DNA of 21,525 nt from JBBQSF01 sp038214085 (GTDB lineage Bacteria > Bacteroidota > Bacteroidia > Bacteroidales > CG2-30-32-10): contig JBBQSF010000048.1 of NCBI GenBank assembly GCA_038214085.1, forward strand, positions 1-21,525, written 5' to 3'. Numbering within the stretch: position 1 is the first letter of the stretch; each line of letters opens with the position of its first letter. Shown here piece after piece: positions 7,393-15,713 of the stretch. A model generated the notes under the pieces. It was not told the origin of the DNA, made no database searches, and worked only from the letters and a program-made list of their open reading frames with translations. Both the position numbers and the translations under genes were made by a program.

Positions 7393-8181
7393 ATGCTGGA
7401 AATGAAGAAACTACTAAAAAAAATATTCCCCTTCTTTAAAAAGAAAAATTTGCGAAAATTTAAAATATTCCTATCAACAATAGGTCACAGAAACAATCTA
7501 AACAAACTTGCCCAAATATATGGTTGTGATAAATGGGATACCCATTTATACACTCTCCACTATATGGAACATTTTAAAAAAAATAGATTAAAAAAAATTA
7601 ACTTGCTTGAAATAGGAGTAGGTGGCTACGAATATCCTGATTGCGGGGGTGAATCATTAAGAATGTGGAAAAGCTATTTTCCTTTTGGCAAAATATTTTC
7701 AATTGATATTTATGACAAATCACCAATCCAAGAAAATCGAATTAAAATCTTTCAAGGAAATCAAATTGATAAAGAATTTTTACACAATGTAATTGAAACT
7801 ATTGGCAGACCAAATATTATTATTGATGATGGAAGCCATATTAATGAACATGTAATTGAAACCTTTAAAATATTATTCCCGGTTCTGAAGGAAAATGGAA
7901 TTTATGTTATCGAGGACACTCAAACATCTTATTGGCCATCTTTTGGGGGCAACAGCGAAAATCTTAATGCAAATACCATTATGAATTTTTTTAAAAAAAT
8001 CTCCGATGGCCTTAATCATAAGGAATATTTAATTTCTAATTATAACCCATCCTACTTTGATTTAAATATTGTTTCGGTTCATTTTTATCACAACCTGATT
8101 TTTATTTATAAAGGAAATAATAATGAAGCATCGAATTGTGTTACAGATGGAATGTTTATTAAAAATAAAATATTGAAATAA
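7393..8181 (+). CDS. MycE-like SAM-dependent sugar O-methyltransferase
   Basis: Class I methyltransferase, 262 aa. Motif I is LEIGVGG (72-78), followed by GGESLRMWKSYFP, a Rossmann acidic motif SIDIYDKS (103-110), IIIDDGSH (142-149) and the distinctive EDTQTSYWP (174-182). This order and wording resembles the MycE/TylE-type antibiotic sugar O-methyltransferases, whose DDGSH segment contributes metal and catalytic residues. Inferred role: O-methylation of a sugar in the glycan, either in the repeat or as a terminal cap. The N-terminus is basic and hydrophobic (KKLLKKIFPFFKKK) and may help membrane association. ATGs at 7393 and 7402 are both possible starts. The gene lies 53 nt after wecE. Confidence 0.82.
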   Translation: MLEMKKLLKKIFPFFKKKNLRKFKIFLSTIGHRNNLNKLAQIYGCDKWDTHLYTLHYMEHFKKNRLKKINLLEIGVGGYEYPDCGGESLRMWKSYFPFGKIFSIDIYDKSPIQENRIKIFQGNQIDKEFLHNVIETIGRPNIIIDDGSHINEHVIETFKILFPVLKENGIYVIEDTQTSYWPSFGGNSENLNANTIMNFFKKISDGLNHKEYLISNYNPSYFDLNIVSVHFYHNLIFIYKGNNNEASNCVTDGMFIKNKILK

Positions 8182-8221
8182 CCCTTCACAATTTAATTAA
8201 AGAATAAATAATTTTATTTTA

Positions 8222-9172
8222 ATGGTTTCAGTTATTGTTCCAAACTACAATTATGCGAGATTTTTAAAGCAAAGAATAGATTCTGTTCTTAATCAGAGTT
8301 ATCAGGATTTTGAATTGATTATATTAGATGACTGCTCTACAGACAATAGCAAAACGATTATTGAACAATACAGGAATCATCCTAAAGTAAGTCAAATTGT
8401 ATATAATGAGAAAAACAGCGGAAGTACTTTTAAACAATGGGAAAAAGGCATATTACTGGCTAAAGGGCAATATGTTTGGATTGCAGAAAGTGACGACTGG
8501 GCTGAACATGACTTTCTAGAAAAACTGCTCGAAAAATTTACAATAGATTCTGAAATTGGGCTTGTATACTGTAACAGTAATAGATTTGTAAATGAGTTAT
8601 TTAAAGATACCTTATCAGATATTAAAATCCAAATATTAGAGAATAATAAATGGAAATACGATTATATTCACGATGGAAAATTTGAGTTATATGATTCATT
8701 AGTACTATGTTGTTCGATCAACAATGCTAGTGCTGTACTTTTTAAAAAAGAAGTATTATTAGAAGCCAATCCTTTTAACGTTGAATTGAAGTATCTTGGA
8801 GATTGGTACTGTTATTTGAAAATTGCTTTTATATCAAAGATTGCATACCTAAATAAAACCTTGAATAATTACAGAGATCATTCTGATAATATTTCAAAAA
8901 AAGCTACTCTTGAAAATAACCATTTACGAGAATACTTCTTGATTTACCATTGGATACAAAAAAACTTAAATCCCAAGAACAAGAGACTGGTATATTGTTA
9001 TTTTGAAGGATATACAAAGCATTCGTTCTCTTTATCAGACATATTATTAAAAAAGCAATATTTAGCTTTGTTTAAAATAAGCTCCAATCTTTTTTTTCGA
9101 ATGATTCAATATAGAATTAAAGACCGAATTATCATTCTATTAAAAAATATTAAAAGGAAAGTAATTATTTAA
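8222..9172 (+). CDS. Family GT2 glycosyltransferase
   Basis: Inverting GT-A glycosyltransferase, 316 aa, predicted cytosolic or membrane-associated. It begins with the hallmark strand VSVIVPNYNYA. It continues with ILDDCSTDNS (acidic pair D36/D37, nucleotide binding) and the DxD-equivalent ESDD at 89-92. The conserved acceptor-side region includes YLGDWYCYLKIA. A C-terminal basic tail (RMIQYRIKDRIIILLKNIKRK) may associate with the membrane. The ATG at 8222 directly precedes the first strand. Its start is strikingly like that of the truncated GT2 fragment at 5884. The stop is 1 nt before the next gene's ATG. Sugar specificity is not readable. Confidence 0.9.
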   Translation: MVSVIVPNYNYARFLKQRIDSVLNQSYQDFELIILDDCSTDNSKTIIEQYRNHPKVSQIVYNEKNSGSTFKQWEKGILLAKGQYVWIAESDDWAEHDFLEKLLEKFTIDSEIGLVYCNSNRFVNELFKDTLSDIKIQILENNKWKYDYIHDGKFELYDSLVLCCSINNASAVLFKKEVLLEANPFNVELKYLGDWYCYLKIAFISKIAYLNKTLNNYRDHSDNISKKATLENNHLREYFLIYHWIQKNLNPKNKRLVYCYFEGYTKHSFSLSDILLKKQYLALFKISSNLFFRMIQYRIKDRIIILLKNIKRKVII

Positions 9173-9173
9173 T

Positions 9174-10076
9174 ATGACAACATTAACTGCTGTTATTAAT
9201 TGTTATCGTGAAGGTGAATTGATATATAAAGCTCTTGAAAGCCTTTATAAACAAACAGATAAAGATTTCGTTATTCTTATTGTAAATGATTGTTCGCCAG
9301 ATGAAATCACAAACAGTGTGTGTAACGAAATAGAACTAAGCAAAAAAGCTAAGTTGATTAGGAATAATGTAAATATGGGGCATGGTTTATCCAGGAATAC
9401 GGCATTTGCAAATACAAATACTGATGCTATTGTATTTCTTGATGCCGATGACACCTTGCCAATCGATGCTATTGAACGAATTCGCAGAGTCTTTGATCTT
9501 AACCCAGATGCTGATTTTGTGTATGGCAATTATTTGAAAAATTATATTGAGACAGAAATATCGGAAATCGTGGACTGCTCTGTACTTACTGATCAAAATG
9601 GAAAACTTTCTCCTTATAAGCTGGCAAATAACTGGAAGTTTTTAGGATCTTCACCCTGTAAAAAGAATGCATGGCAGAGAATAGGTGGATATGCGCAAGA
9701 ATTCTCTAACACTACAAATGATATCGACTTCTGGCAACGAGTTATTTTGTCAGGAGCAAATGGATACTATGTAAATGATATAATCTACAACTATAACCAA
9801 TCCGTAAATGGAATAAACAATTCGGATGCATTCTTAAATGCTCTTTCAAAATGTATGTACAAGAATATTGACTTTACAATTAAATATTCAAATAATTACA
9901 AAAGGGGACTTGATATTGCGTTAAAAAATAAAGATTATAAAAAGATAAAAGAATGGGCAAAATTTGAAGTAAAAAGAAATAAACGAAATTTCTTAACAGG
10001 TATATTTTTCATTACACCTTCTTTTTTATTGCCTCTATTGTGTATTGTTTTTAAGATGAATAGACGTAAGCACTGA
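9174..10076 (+). CDS. Family GT2 glycosyltransferase
   Basis: GT-A fold enzyme, 300 aa. The first strand LTAVINCYREGELI is followed by VNDCSPDE (N38, D39) and the DxD motif FLDADDTLP (D90, D92, D93). It then has the GGYAQEFSNTTNDIDFWQR region typical of the catalytic-base segment. The C-terminal 30 residues are hydrophobic and basic (FFITPSFLLPLLCIVFKMNR), suggesting a membrane anchor. It begins 1 nt after the preceding GT2 gene, so the two form a tight pair. It is a different subfamily from that neighbour (IVNDCS rather than ILDDCS). Donor and linkage are unknown. Confidence 0.89.
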   Translation: MTTLTAVINCYREGELIYKALESLYKQTDKDFVILIVNDCSPDEITNSVCNEIELSKKAKLIRNNVNMGHGLSRNTAFANTNTDAIVFLDADDTLPIDAIERIRRVFDLNPDADFVYGNYLKNYIETEISEIVDCSVLTDQNGKLSPYKLANNWKFLGSSPCKKNAWQRIGGYAQEFSNTTNDIDFWQRVILSGANGYYVNDIIYNYNQSVNGINNSDAFLNALSKCMYKNIDFTIKYSNNYKRGLDIALKNKDYKKIKEWAKFEVKRNKRNFLTGIFFITPSFLLPLLCIVFKMNRRKH

Positions 10077-10095
10077 TTGAAAACATTAGGTTTTA

Positions 10096-10120
10096 TTTGG
10101 TAATGTTGGTGGTTACCAAA
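10096..10120 (+). other. Inverted repeat in intergenic gap (hairpin)
   Basis: TTTGGTAA at 10096-10103 is the perfect reverse complement of TTACCAAA at 10113-10120, with a 9-nt loop. It sits 20 nt after a stop codon, in the 129-nt gap between two GT2 genes. No T tract follows, so a classical intrinsic terminator is not supported. An mRNA-processing or attenuation hairpin, or chance in AT-rich DNA, are all possible. The rest of the gap (10121-10205) shows no gene I can identify. Confidence 0.3.
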
Positions 10121-10205
10121 ATCTTCAAAAAGATTTATTCATGGTAGCTCTGTCTTTAAAAACTTGAAACAAATTGAATATCTACATTAATTGCATATAA
10201 AAATA

Positions 10206-11075
10206 ATGGATTACCCAAAAATTTCAATTGTTACTCCAACATTTAATAGAGCTGATTTTTTAGAAGAAACTATTCTTTCTGTCATTAATCAAAATTACCC
10301 CAATCTCGAATATATCATCATTGATGGGGGCAGTACTGATGGAACAATTGATATTATTAAAAAGTACAAAGATAAAATAACCTATTGGGTAAGTGAACCT
10401 GATAAAGGAATGTATCATGCAATTCAGAAAGGATTTGACAAGGCTACTGGTGATATATTCGCCTGGCTAAATTCTGATGACATATATCATTCACAATCAC
10501 TGCTAATGGTTGCTGAAATTTTCACAACACTTCCTGATGTTGAATGGTTAATAGGAACTCCCTCATTATTTAACCGAAATGGACAATGTGTTAAAGTTTT
10601 CCCAACCACTAAATGGTCTAAACGGAGTTTTGCGGTAGGCAATTACAAATGGATACAACAAGAGTCGACATTTTGGCGAAAATCCCTTTGGGAAAAAGCC
10701 GGATCCAATATCAATACTAAATATAAATTTGCGGCTGATTTCGAATTATGGACTCGTTTCTTTGACTATTCAGAACTTCATTCTGTGAATACCATATTAG
10801 CAGGATTTCGTCTGCATCATGACCAGTTATCTGTGATTAATGAGTCTTTATATGAGAATGAAGTTAAAAATATATATTATTCGCATTTTGCTGCTCACAG
10901 ATCAATAAGTGAGTACTTAATTTTTAAACTTTTTAAAATACAAAAATATTTTAGCGACTCCAAATATTTTATAAGATTTATTGGGCTATTAATAAAAGGT
11001 CTATTAAAAAAAACATATAAATATCCTGAAACAATTTACTTCGATTTTTCAAATGAAAAATGGAGACATTCCTGA
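10206..11075 (+). CDS. Family GT2 glycosyltransferase (DGGS/NSDD subgroup)
   Basis: GT-A enzyme, 289 aa from the ATG at 10206. A TTG 15 nt upstream is also in frame, but the ATG gives the normal short leader MDYPKISIVTPTFNRA and is preferred. Motifs are IIIDGGSTDGT (D40-S43), WVSEPDKGMYHAIQKG, and the DxD-equivalent AWLNSDD (N89-D92). These mark the subgroup that includes many Bacteroidota O-antigen transferases. The later KFAADFELWTRFF segment supplies the likely acceptor-binding acids. It shares its subgroup motifs with the gene at 11789, so the two may be diverged duplicates. The C-terminal part is basic (LIKGLLKKTYKY). Substrates are unknown. Confidence 0.9.
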   Translation: MDYPKISIVTPTFNRADFLEETILSVINQNYPNLEYIIIDGGSTDGTIDIIKKYKDKITYWVSEPDKGMYHAIQKGFDKATGDIFAWLNSDDIYHSQSLLMVAEIFTTLPDVEWLIGTPSLFNRNGQCVKVFPTTKWSKRSFAVGNYKWIQQESTFWRKSLWEKAGSNINTKYKFAADFELWTRFFDYSELHSVNTILAGFRLHHDQLSVINESLYENEVKNIYYSHFAAHRSISEYLIFKLFKIQKYFSDSKYFIRFIGLLIKGLLKKTYKYPETIYFDFSNEKWRHS

Positions 11076-11185
11076 ATTTTCATTATGAAATTTTAGATCG
11101 ATTCTGTTTGGGAATTAAAGGAAGATAACCAAATATGAAATTATTTATTAATACAAAACCAAACCCCGTCAAATAAATTTCAAAT

Positions 11186-11782
11186 ATGCTAAAAAAGGTT
11201 TCTCATATAATTTTAATTTTTCTGCTATTTCCATTCTGGATTCTAATGAAGCACGATAAAAATTTCAATCTTATTGGGCAAGATATGCTTGAATGGAGCC
11301 ATAGACGTGAACTAAATCAAAAATCTCCAACTTTATACCTTTTTATTCTTTTGCTAACTTTAGATAAATCGTTTCGAAATGTTCTATACTTTAGATTGGC
11401 CTGGAAAAGCAGGTTCATTTCTTTTATATTTAGACCATTGGATTCTTTGTATATATCAACACCAAAAGATAAAGTAGCAGGAGGCTTATTTATTTGCCAT
11501 GGTTTTTCTACAATTATATCAGCAAAATCAATAGGTTCAAACTGCTGGATAAATCAACAGGTCACAATTGGTTACACATCAAAAACGGATTGTCCTATTA
11601 TTGGGAATGATGTCTATGTGCATGCTGGTGCAATAGTTATAGGCGCTATTACATTAGGCGACAATTCTGTTATTGGTGCTGGTGCAGTCGTTACTAAAAA
11701 TGTACCAGCGAATTGCTATGTTGTTGGAAACCCAGCAAGGATAATTCGTAAGAATGGATTGAAAGTAAATGAAAAATTATAG
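11186..11782 (+). CDS. CysE-like left-handed beta-helix O-acetyltransferase
   Basis: 198-aa hexapeptide-repeat acyltransferase using acetyl-CoA, similar in layout to serine acetyltransferase. About 95 mostly helical N-terminal residues are followed by the beta-helix from about residue 98. The likely catalytic histidine is H105 in LFICHGFSTII. Hexapeptide turns include SIGSNCWINQQVTIG, PIIGNDVYVHAGAIVIG and SVIGAGAVVTKNVP, ending in the family-typical VVGNPARII (179-187). In this context it more likely acetylates a sugar hydroxyl or a glycan precursor than free serine (inference). It lies 110 nt after a GT2 gene. That gap holds only a 13-codon ATG frame at 11135 that I could not identify. The next gene follows almost at once. 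Confidence 0.83.
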   Translation: MLKKVSHIILIFLLFPFWILMKHDKNFNLIGQDMLEWSHRRELNQKSPTLYLFILLLTLDKSFRNVLYFRLAWKSRFISFIFRPLDSLYISTPKDKVAGGLFICHGFSTIISAKSIGSNCWINQQVTIGYTSKTDCPIIGNDVYVHAGAIVIGAITLGDNSVIGAGAVVTKNVPANCYVVGNPARIIRKNGLKVNEKL

Positions 11783-11788
11783 TTGACT

Positions 11789-12595
11789 ATGCCTAAGCTT
11801 TCTATCATTACTATTAATTACAACGATTCTGCAGGTTTACAAAAAACGCTTGATAGTATTGCTTTGCAAACATTCACTGAATATGAATCAATAGTTATTG
11901 ATGGCGGCAGCAATGATGAAAGTATTAGCGTTATAAAAAGTTTTATTAATTCTGGAATTAAGAGTTACAAGTGGATCAGTGAGCCGGATAATGGAATATA
12001 TAATGCCATGAATAAAGGAATTCAGAAAGCCAATGGTGAATATTGTTTTTTTTTGAATTCGGGAGATTATTTAATAAATACTACAGTTCTGGAACGCGTA
12101 TTTTCATTTAAACCCACTTGTGATGTTGTTTATGGAAACCTTGTTGTGCATTTTAAAGGCAAGTTTGAAGGAATAAGCAAAGGAAAGGATACGTTGACTT
12201 TGCTTGATTTGTATTCAAGTGTTATCAAACATCAAGCTTCATTTATCAAACGAGAATTATTTGACAGATTCGGGTATTATGATGAATCATTAAAAATTGT
12301 TGCAGATTGGGCATTTTTTCTTAAAGCCATTGGGTTTAATAACGCAACTTTCCAATATATTAATATTGATATTGCTTGTTTTGATAATAACGGATTCAGT
12401 AATAATAATCCCGAATTATGCAAGGCTGAAAGGCGAAAGGTTTTGGATGAATATATGCCGGCTATGATGCAGAGTGACTACCTCTTGTTGCAAAGATTCA
12501 ATGGTATCCAATGGGTAAACCAATCTAAATGGGCCTGGTTTCTTTTTCGGGGATTGGTTAAAATGACGAAATTGTTATTACAAAAGAAGCAATAA
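11789..12595 (+). CDS. Family GT2 glycosyltransferase (DGGS/NSGD subgroup)
   Basis: 268-aa GT-A enzyme starting at the ATG at 11789. A TTG at 11783 directly after the previous stop is in frame but would add only two residues. Motifs are LSIITINYNDSAGL, IVIDGGSNDES (D38-S41), WISEPDNGIYNAMNKG, and FFLNSGDYL, where NSGD (90-93) replaces the usual DxD. This is normal for this subgroup. The catalytic-base region reads KHQASFIKRELFDRFGYYDESLKIVADW. Unlike many GT2 enzymes, it has no obvious C-terminal transmembrane segment. Together with the genes at 10206 and 8222 it builds the impression of a four-enzyme GT2 set, each probably adding one residue. Linkage is unknown. Confidence 0.9.
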   Translation: MPKLSIITINYNDSAGLQKTLDSIALQTFTEYESIVIDGGSNDESISVIKSFINSGIKSYKWISEPDNGIYNAMNKGIQKANGEYCFFLNSGDYLINTTVLERVFSFKPTCDVVYGNLVVHFKGKFEGISKGKDTLTLLDLYSSVIKHQASFIKRELFDRFGYYDESLKIVADWAFFLKAIGFNNATFQYINIDIACFDNNGFSNNNPELCKAERRKVLDEYMPAMMQSDYLLLQRFNGIQWVNQSKWAWFLFRGLVKMTKLLLQKKQ

Positions 12596-12605
12596 ACTTT
12601 CCAGA

Positions 12606-13274
12606 ATGATTCCGAAAAAAATACACTATTGTTGGTTTGGGCAAAAACCATTTCCCAAATTAGTGAAGAAATGCTTGGAAACATGGAAAGTGCATTTTCC
12701 TGATTATGAGTTTCATTTATGGAACGAAACCAACTCCCCCATGGAAGTTCCTTATGTGCGAGAAGCATACGATGCGAAAAAATATGCATTTGTTAGTGAC
12801 TATGTTCGGTTCTGGGCTTTACACAATAAGGGTGGAATTTATCTCGATACAGATATGTTCGTCACTCGCAATATGGATGAATTGTTAGAAAATAGTTGTT
12901 TTTTCGGGTGGGAGAAATCAGACTGTAAAAATATAAGCTGCGGTGCCATTGGTTGTGCATCGGGAAATGAATTTGTTAAGGAAATAATAAATGAATACAA
13001 AGGCATACATTATAAGAATGCTGATATTGAAAAACTTGTTATCCCAAGGTTTATCACTGCAATCTATAACAAGAGCAGTTATAAAGATAATGTGCAAATT
13101 TTACCTTATGATTATTTTTATCCGTTTCCGTATGAGCATAGGAATCGACTTTCAAAATTCAATACCTATGCTACTGAAAATACCTATGCAATACATTTAT
13201 GGAATTTAAGCTGGGTTTCTAACTATGATAAATTGCTTTCTAATTTTGTAAAAGCAGTCAAAAAACATTTATAG
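12606..13274 (+). CDS. GT32-type glycosyltransferase (OCH1/DXD sugar transferase)
   Basis: 222-aa retaining glycosyltransferase. The start MIPKKIHYCWFG is diagnostic of the Gly_transf_sug (DXD) group. It is followed by CLETWKVHFPDYEFHLWNE, the YAFVSDYVRFWALHNKGG helix and strand, and the metal-binding DTD at 81-83 in GIYLDTDM. The C-terminal HLWNLSWV is also typical: the histidine near the end is a common ligand in the family. Bacterial members transfer hexoses or N-acetylhexosamines in capsule and O-antigen loci. The gene starts 10 nt after the preceding GT2 and ends 4 nt before the polymerase-like gene. Donor sugar is not predictable here. Confidence 0.9.
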   Translation: MIPKKIHYCWFGQKPFPKLVKKCLETWKVHFPDYEFHLWNETNSPMEVPYVREAYDAKKYAFVSDYVRFWALHNKGGIYLDTDMFVTRNMDELLENSCFFGWEKSDCKNISCGAIGCASGNEFVKEIINEYKGIHYKNADIEKLVIPRFITAIYNKSSYKDNVQILPYDYFYPFPYEHRNRLSKFNTYATENTYAIHLWNLSWVSNYDKLLSNFVKAVKKHL

Positions 13275-13278
13275 TTTT

Positions 13279-14634
13279 ATGTTTCAATCCCTTTGGTTTG
13301 CCTCTTTTGTTGAATTAAGTTTGCTTTATACGGTAGTACTTTTTACGCTTATTTATATGCTAAGAAAGTACAGAGGCGAAAAGTTCTACATTTTAGGTAT
13401 ATTATTATTCTATCCGGCATTTTTTGACTTTTTTGGAAAGAATTTTCAGGACGCATATAAAGTGGTTGTTTTAGCAATTACTTTGTGGGTTTGTTTTAAA
13501 GCAAATGTTTTTGCAAAAAGGAGAAAAGGTGATGGTCTGATAATAGCCTTTTTTGGCTTATTCACTATCACATTTGCTTTATCTGCTTTTGTGGGTAATG
13601 ATAGCATATCAATAATATTTAGTCAGTATTCTAGGTATTTAATAACAATCTGTCTATGGTTTTTAATACGTAACGAGCTTTATCGAAAACAGGGAAATAT
13701 TAAAAAAATGTCCTTTTTTACCTTTGAATTAATATTGATGCAGATTATCATTACACTGGGTAAACTGGTAATTTTCGGAGGCAGGCAGATTGAAAGTTTA
13801 GTAGGTTCAATTAGCCATATTGGTGGAGCTGCCGGAACAACAATTCCTATTTTAGGATTTATTGTGTTATGGTATTACAGGAGAGGCCGTTTTTCAAGAA
13901 AAGATTGGTATTTTATTGCCGGATTAATGCTCATTGGCTTTTTAACGGGCAAGCGAGCAATCTGGTTTATTATGCCATTAGTAATAGCAGCTTTTATGAT
14001 TTATGTTCCGCGATTGAAAATAAATAAGTCTTTCCTCTTTGGAATTTTGCTGGCACCATTGGCATTTTATTTAGGGGCAAGATTAACCCCAACATTGAAT
14101 CCTGAAAATAAAGTTTGGGGAAGTTTTGATATCAATTATGCTTTTGATTATGCCGAAAAATATCAGTTTGGAGCCCCGGCTGTGAATCAGGAGAATAAAA
14201 ACCAAGGCCGGAGTGGCGCAACAATGTTGTTATGGTATAAAATAATGTCTGATAATTCGTTCAGTATAAAAGATTGGACGGGGCGTGGGCTTTCAGTAAT
14301 GTATAGTACCGATTATAAGGAGTTTAACGAATTGAATCTGGGTATTGAACACAAAGGGACTGCGACTGGTGTTTTCCAATCTTATGTTACTACTGGTTAT
14401 CTGGGAATTATAGCTACAGTGTTGTTTTTTTTCTCAATGCTCTGGAAAGTTAGAACCAAAAGAATTCGATATGTATTGATTGTGATTGTGGCTTGGGAGT
14501 ATTTTTTATATACAGGAATTATTTTCCGAACTCCAGCATTTATGTTTCTGATAATCTATTTTATTCATTACACCAATTGCCTAGCTAAGCATACAATGCC
14601 AAAATCTCCACAAGCCAGTATTGATGCCTCTTAA
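13279..14634 (+). CDS. Polytopic membrane protein, Wzy/O-antigen ligase-like
   Basis: 451-aa integral membrane protein with roughly ten to twelve hydrophobic segments. One long periplasmic-type loop lies between about residues 270 and 365 (PTLNPENKVWG to NLGIEHKGTATG). This architecture, plus the GRGLS and later HKGTATGVFQSYVTTGYLG segment, is typical of O-antigen polymerases and ligases, where loop residues act on the undecaprenyl-linked glycan. The FLTGKRAIWFIM segment occupies the position of the family's conserved G-(S/K)-R motif. Sequence conservation in these families is poor, so polymerase versus ligase cannot be decided. It is odd beside an ABC exporter, since Wzm/Wzt pathways do not normally need Wzy. 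A ligase or coupling role is therefore worth considering. It overlaps nothing and is followed after 5 nt by a GT4 gene. Confidence 0.72.
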   Translation: MFQSLWFASFVELSLLYTVVLFTLIYMLRKYRGEKFYILGILLFYPAFFDFFGKNFQDAYKVVVLAITLWVCFKANVFAKRRKGDGLIIAFFGLFTITFALSAFVGNDSISIIFSQYSRYLITICLWFLIRNELYRKQGNIKKMSFFTFELILMQIIITLGKLVIFGGRQIESLVGSISHIGGAAGTTIPILGFIVLWYYRRGRFSRKDWYFIAGLMLIGFLTGKRAIWFIMPLVIAAFMIYVPRLKINKSFLFGILLAPLAFYLGARLTPTLNPENKVWGSFDINYAFDYAEKYQFGAPAVNQENKNQGRSGATMLLWYKIMSDNSFSIKDWTGRGLSVMYSTDYKEFNELNLGIEHKGTATGVFQSYVTTGYLGIIATVLFFFSMLWKVRTKRIRYVLIVIVAWEYFLYTGIIFRTPAFMFLIIYFIHYTNCLAKHTMPKSPQASIDAS

Positions 14635-14639
14635 TTTTC

Positions 14640-15713
14640 ATGATGAAGAAAAAAATACTTTTCATTATTACTTCTCAATTTGGATATCATACCGATACAT
14701 TCATGTATTGCAAACATATAGATAAAGAGAAGTATGATGTGCATTATGTGGGGTTCGATTTTGGTCTTCCTAAAAGAGAAATAGAAAATGTTGCTATACA
14801 CTATATCCCAATACATTACAATAAATTAAAACGATATTGGATTTATGTTAAATCAATCAACAAACTGATCCGTAAAGAAAATTTCAATATTCTGTTTTTA
14901 GTAGATTGTCAGGCAAGTCTGTTAATCCGACTTTGTAATATGAAACGCAAGTCAATATTAGATATTAGGACAGGAGACATTCAAATTAAGAACAGAAAAA
15001 TTTCTTTTTTTAATATTAAAATTTGGTTTTTGTCTTATCTTTTTAAAAATATTACCATTATATCAAATAGTCTTCGTGAGAGTTTACATTTACCCTCCGA
15101 AAAATGTCATTTATTACCATTGGGTGCCGAAGCATTCGATTTGCCGCCAAAAACATTTAAAAACCTAATGCTATTTTATATTGGAACCTTGCAAAATCGG
15201 AAAATTTATCAGACTATTGAAGGACTATATTTATTTCTGAAAGTAAATACAGGTATTTTAGTTCATTATAATATAGTCGGTTATGGAGATAGCTCTGAAG
15301 TAAAAAAACTTTTGGATAGTATTAAAAAATATCAGCTTGAAAATATTGTTACTTTTCATGGGCGAAAGAATCATTATGAAGTCATGAATTTATTTGAAAA
15401 ATCTAATTTTGGAGTTGTGTATGTCCCCATTACAAGAGGATATAACTGCCAACCAACTACAAAATTGTACGAAAGTGTTCTTGCAGGAATGCCTGTGATT
15501 GCAACAAAAACATTGGAAAACGAACTATCTATCGGTCTCGCTGATGGTGTATTAATTCAAGATACCCCTGCTGCATTTGCTAAAGGATTAGAAAAATTAA
15601 TATTGAATAGCTACATGTATAATTCGGATATATTAAAACTAAAGTTTGAAATGTATAGCTGGGAAAATATTGTAAAACAAAATTTAGAACCATATCTAAA
15701 TCAAATATGTTAA
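14640..15713 (+). CDS. Family GT4-like glycosyltransferase
   Basis: 357-aa GT-B enzyme. The N-terminus MMKKKILFIITSQFGYHTDT gives the first Rossmann strand. The C-terminal domain shows LMLFYIGTLQNRK, YNIVGYGDSSEVKKL, IVTFHGRKNHYEVMNLF and the donor-binding TKLYESVLAGMPVIA (E278), the standard GT4 order. An unusual feature is the lack of a second strictly placed glutamate; the E-x7-E pair is degenerate (RGYNCQPTTKLYES). The gene starts with two adjacent ATGs (14640 and 14643). Its end overlaps the next acyltransferase gene by 7 nt. Sugar specificity is unknown. Confidence 0.83.
   Translation: MMKKKILFIITSQFGYHTDTFMYCKHIDKEKYDVHYVGFDFGLPKREIENVAIHYIPIHYNKLKRYWIYVKSINKLIRKENFNILFLVDCQASLLIRLCNMKRKSILDIRTGDIQIKNRKISFFNIKIWFLSYLFKNITIISNSLRESLHLPSEKCHLLPLGAEAFDLPPKTFKNLMLFYIGTLQNRKIYQTIEGLYLFLKVNTGILVHYNIVGYGDSSEVKKLLDSIKKYQLENIVTFHGRKNHYEVMNLFEKSNFGVVYVPITRGYNCQPTTKLYESVLAGMPVIATKTLENELSIGLADGVLIQDTPAAFAKGLEKLILNSYMYNSDILKLKFEMYSWENIVKQNLEPYLNQIC

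Noticed and set aside
10087..10163. Short open frame in the gap reading FGNVGGYQNLQKDLFMVALS
   Set aside because: It looks protein-like but matches no family I recognise, has no credible start after the in-frame TAG at 10087, and ends within about 25 codons.
11135..11176. 13-codon ATG frame (MKLFINTKPNPVK) before the O-acetyltransferase gene
   Set aside because: Too short and unrecognised; probably intergenic.
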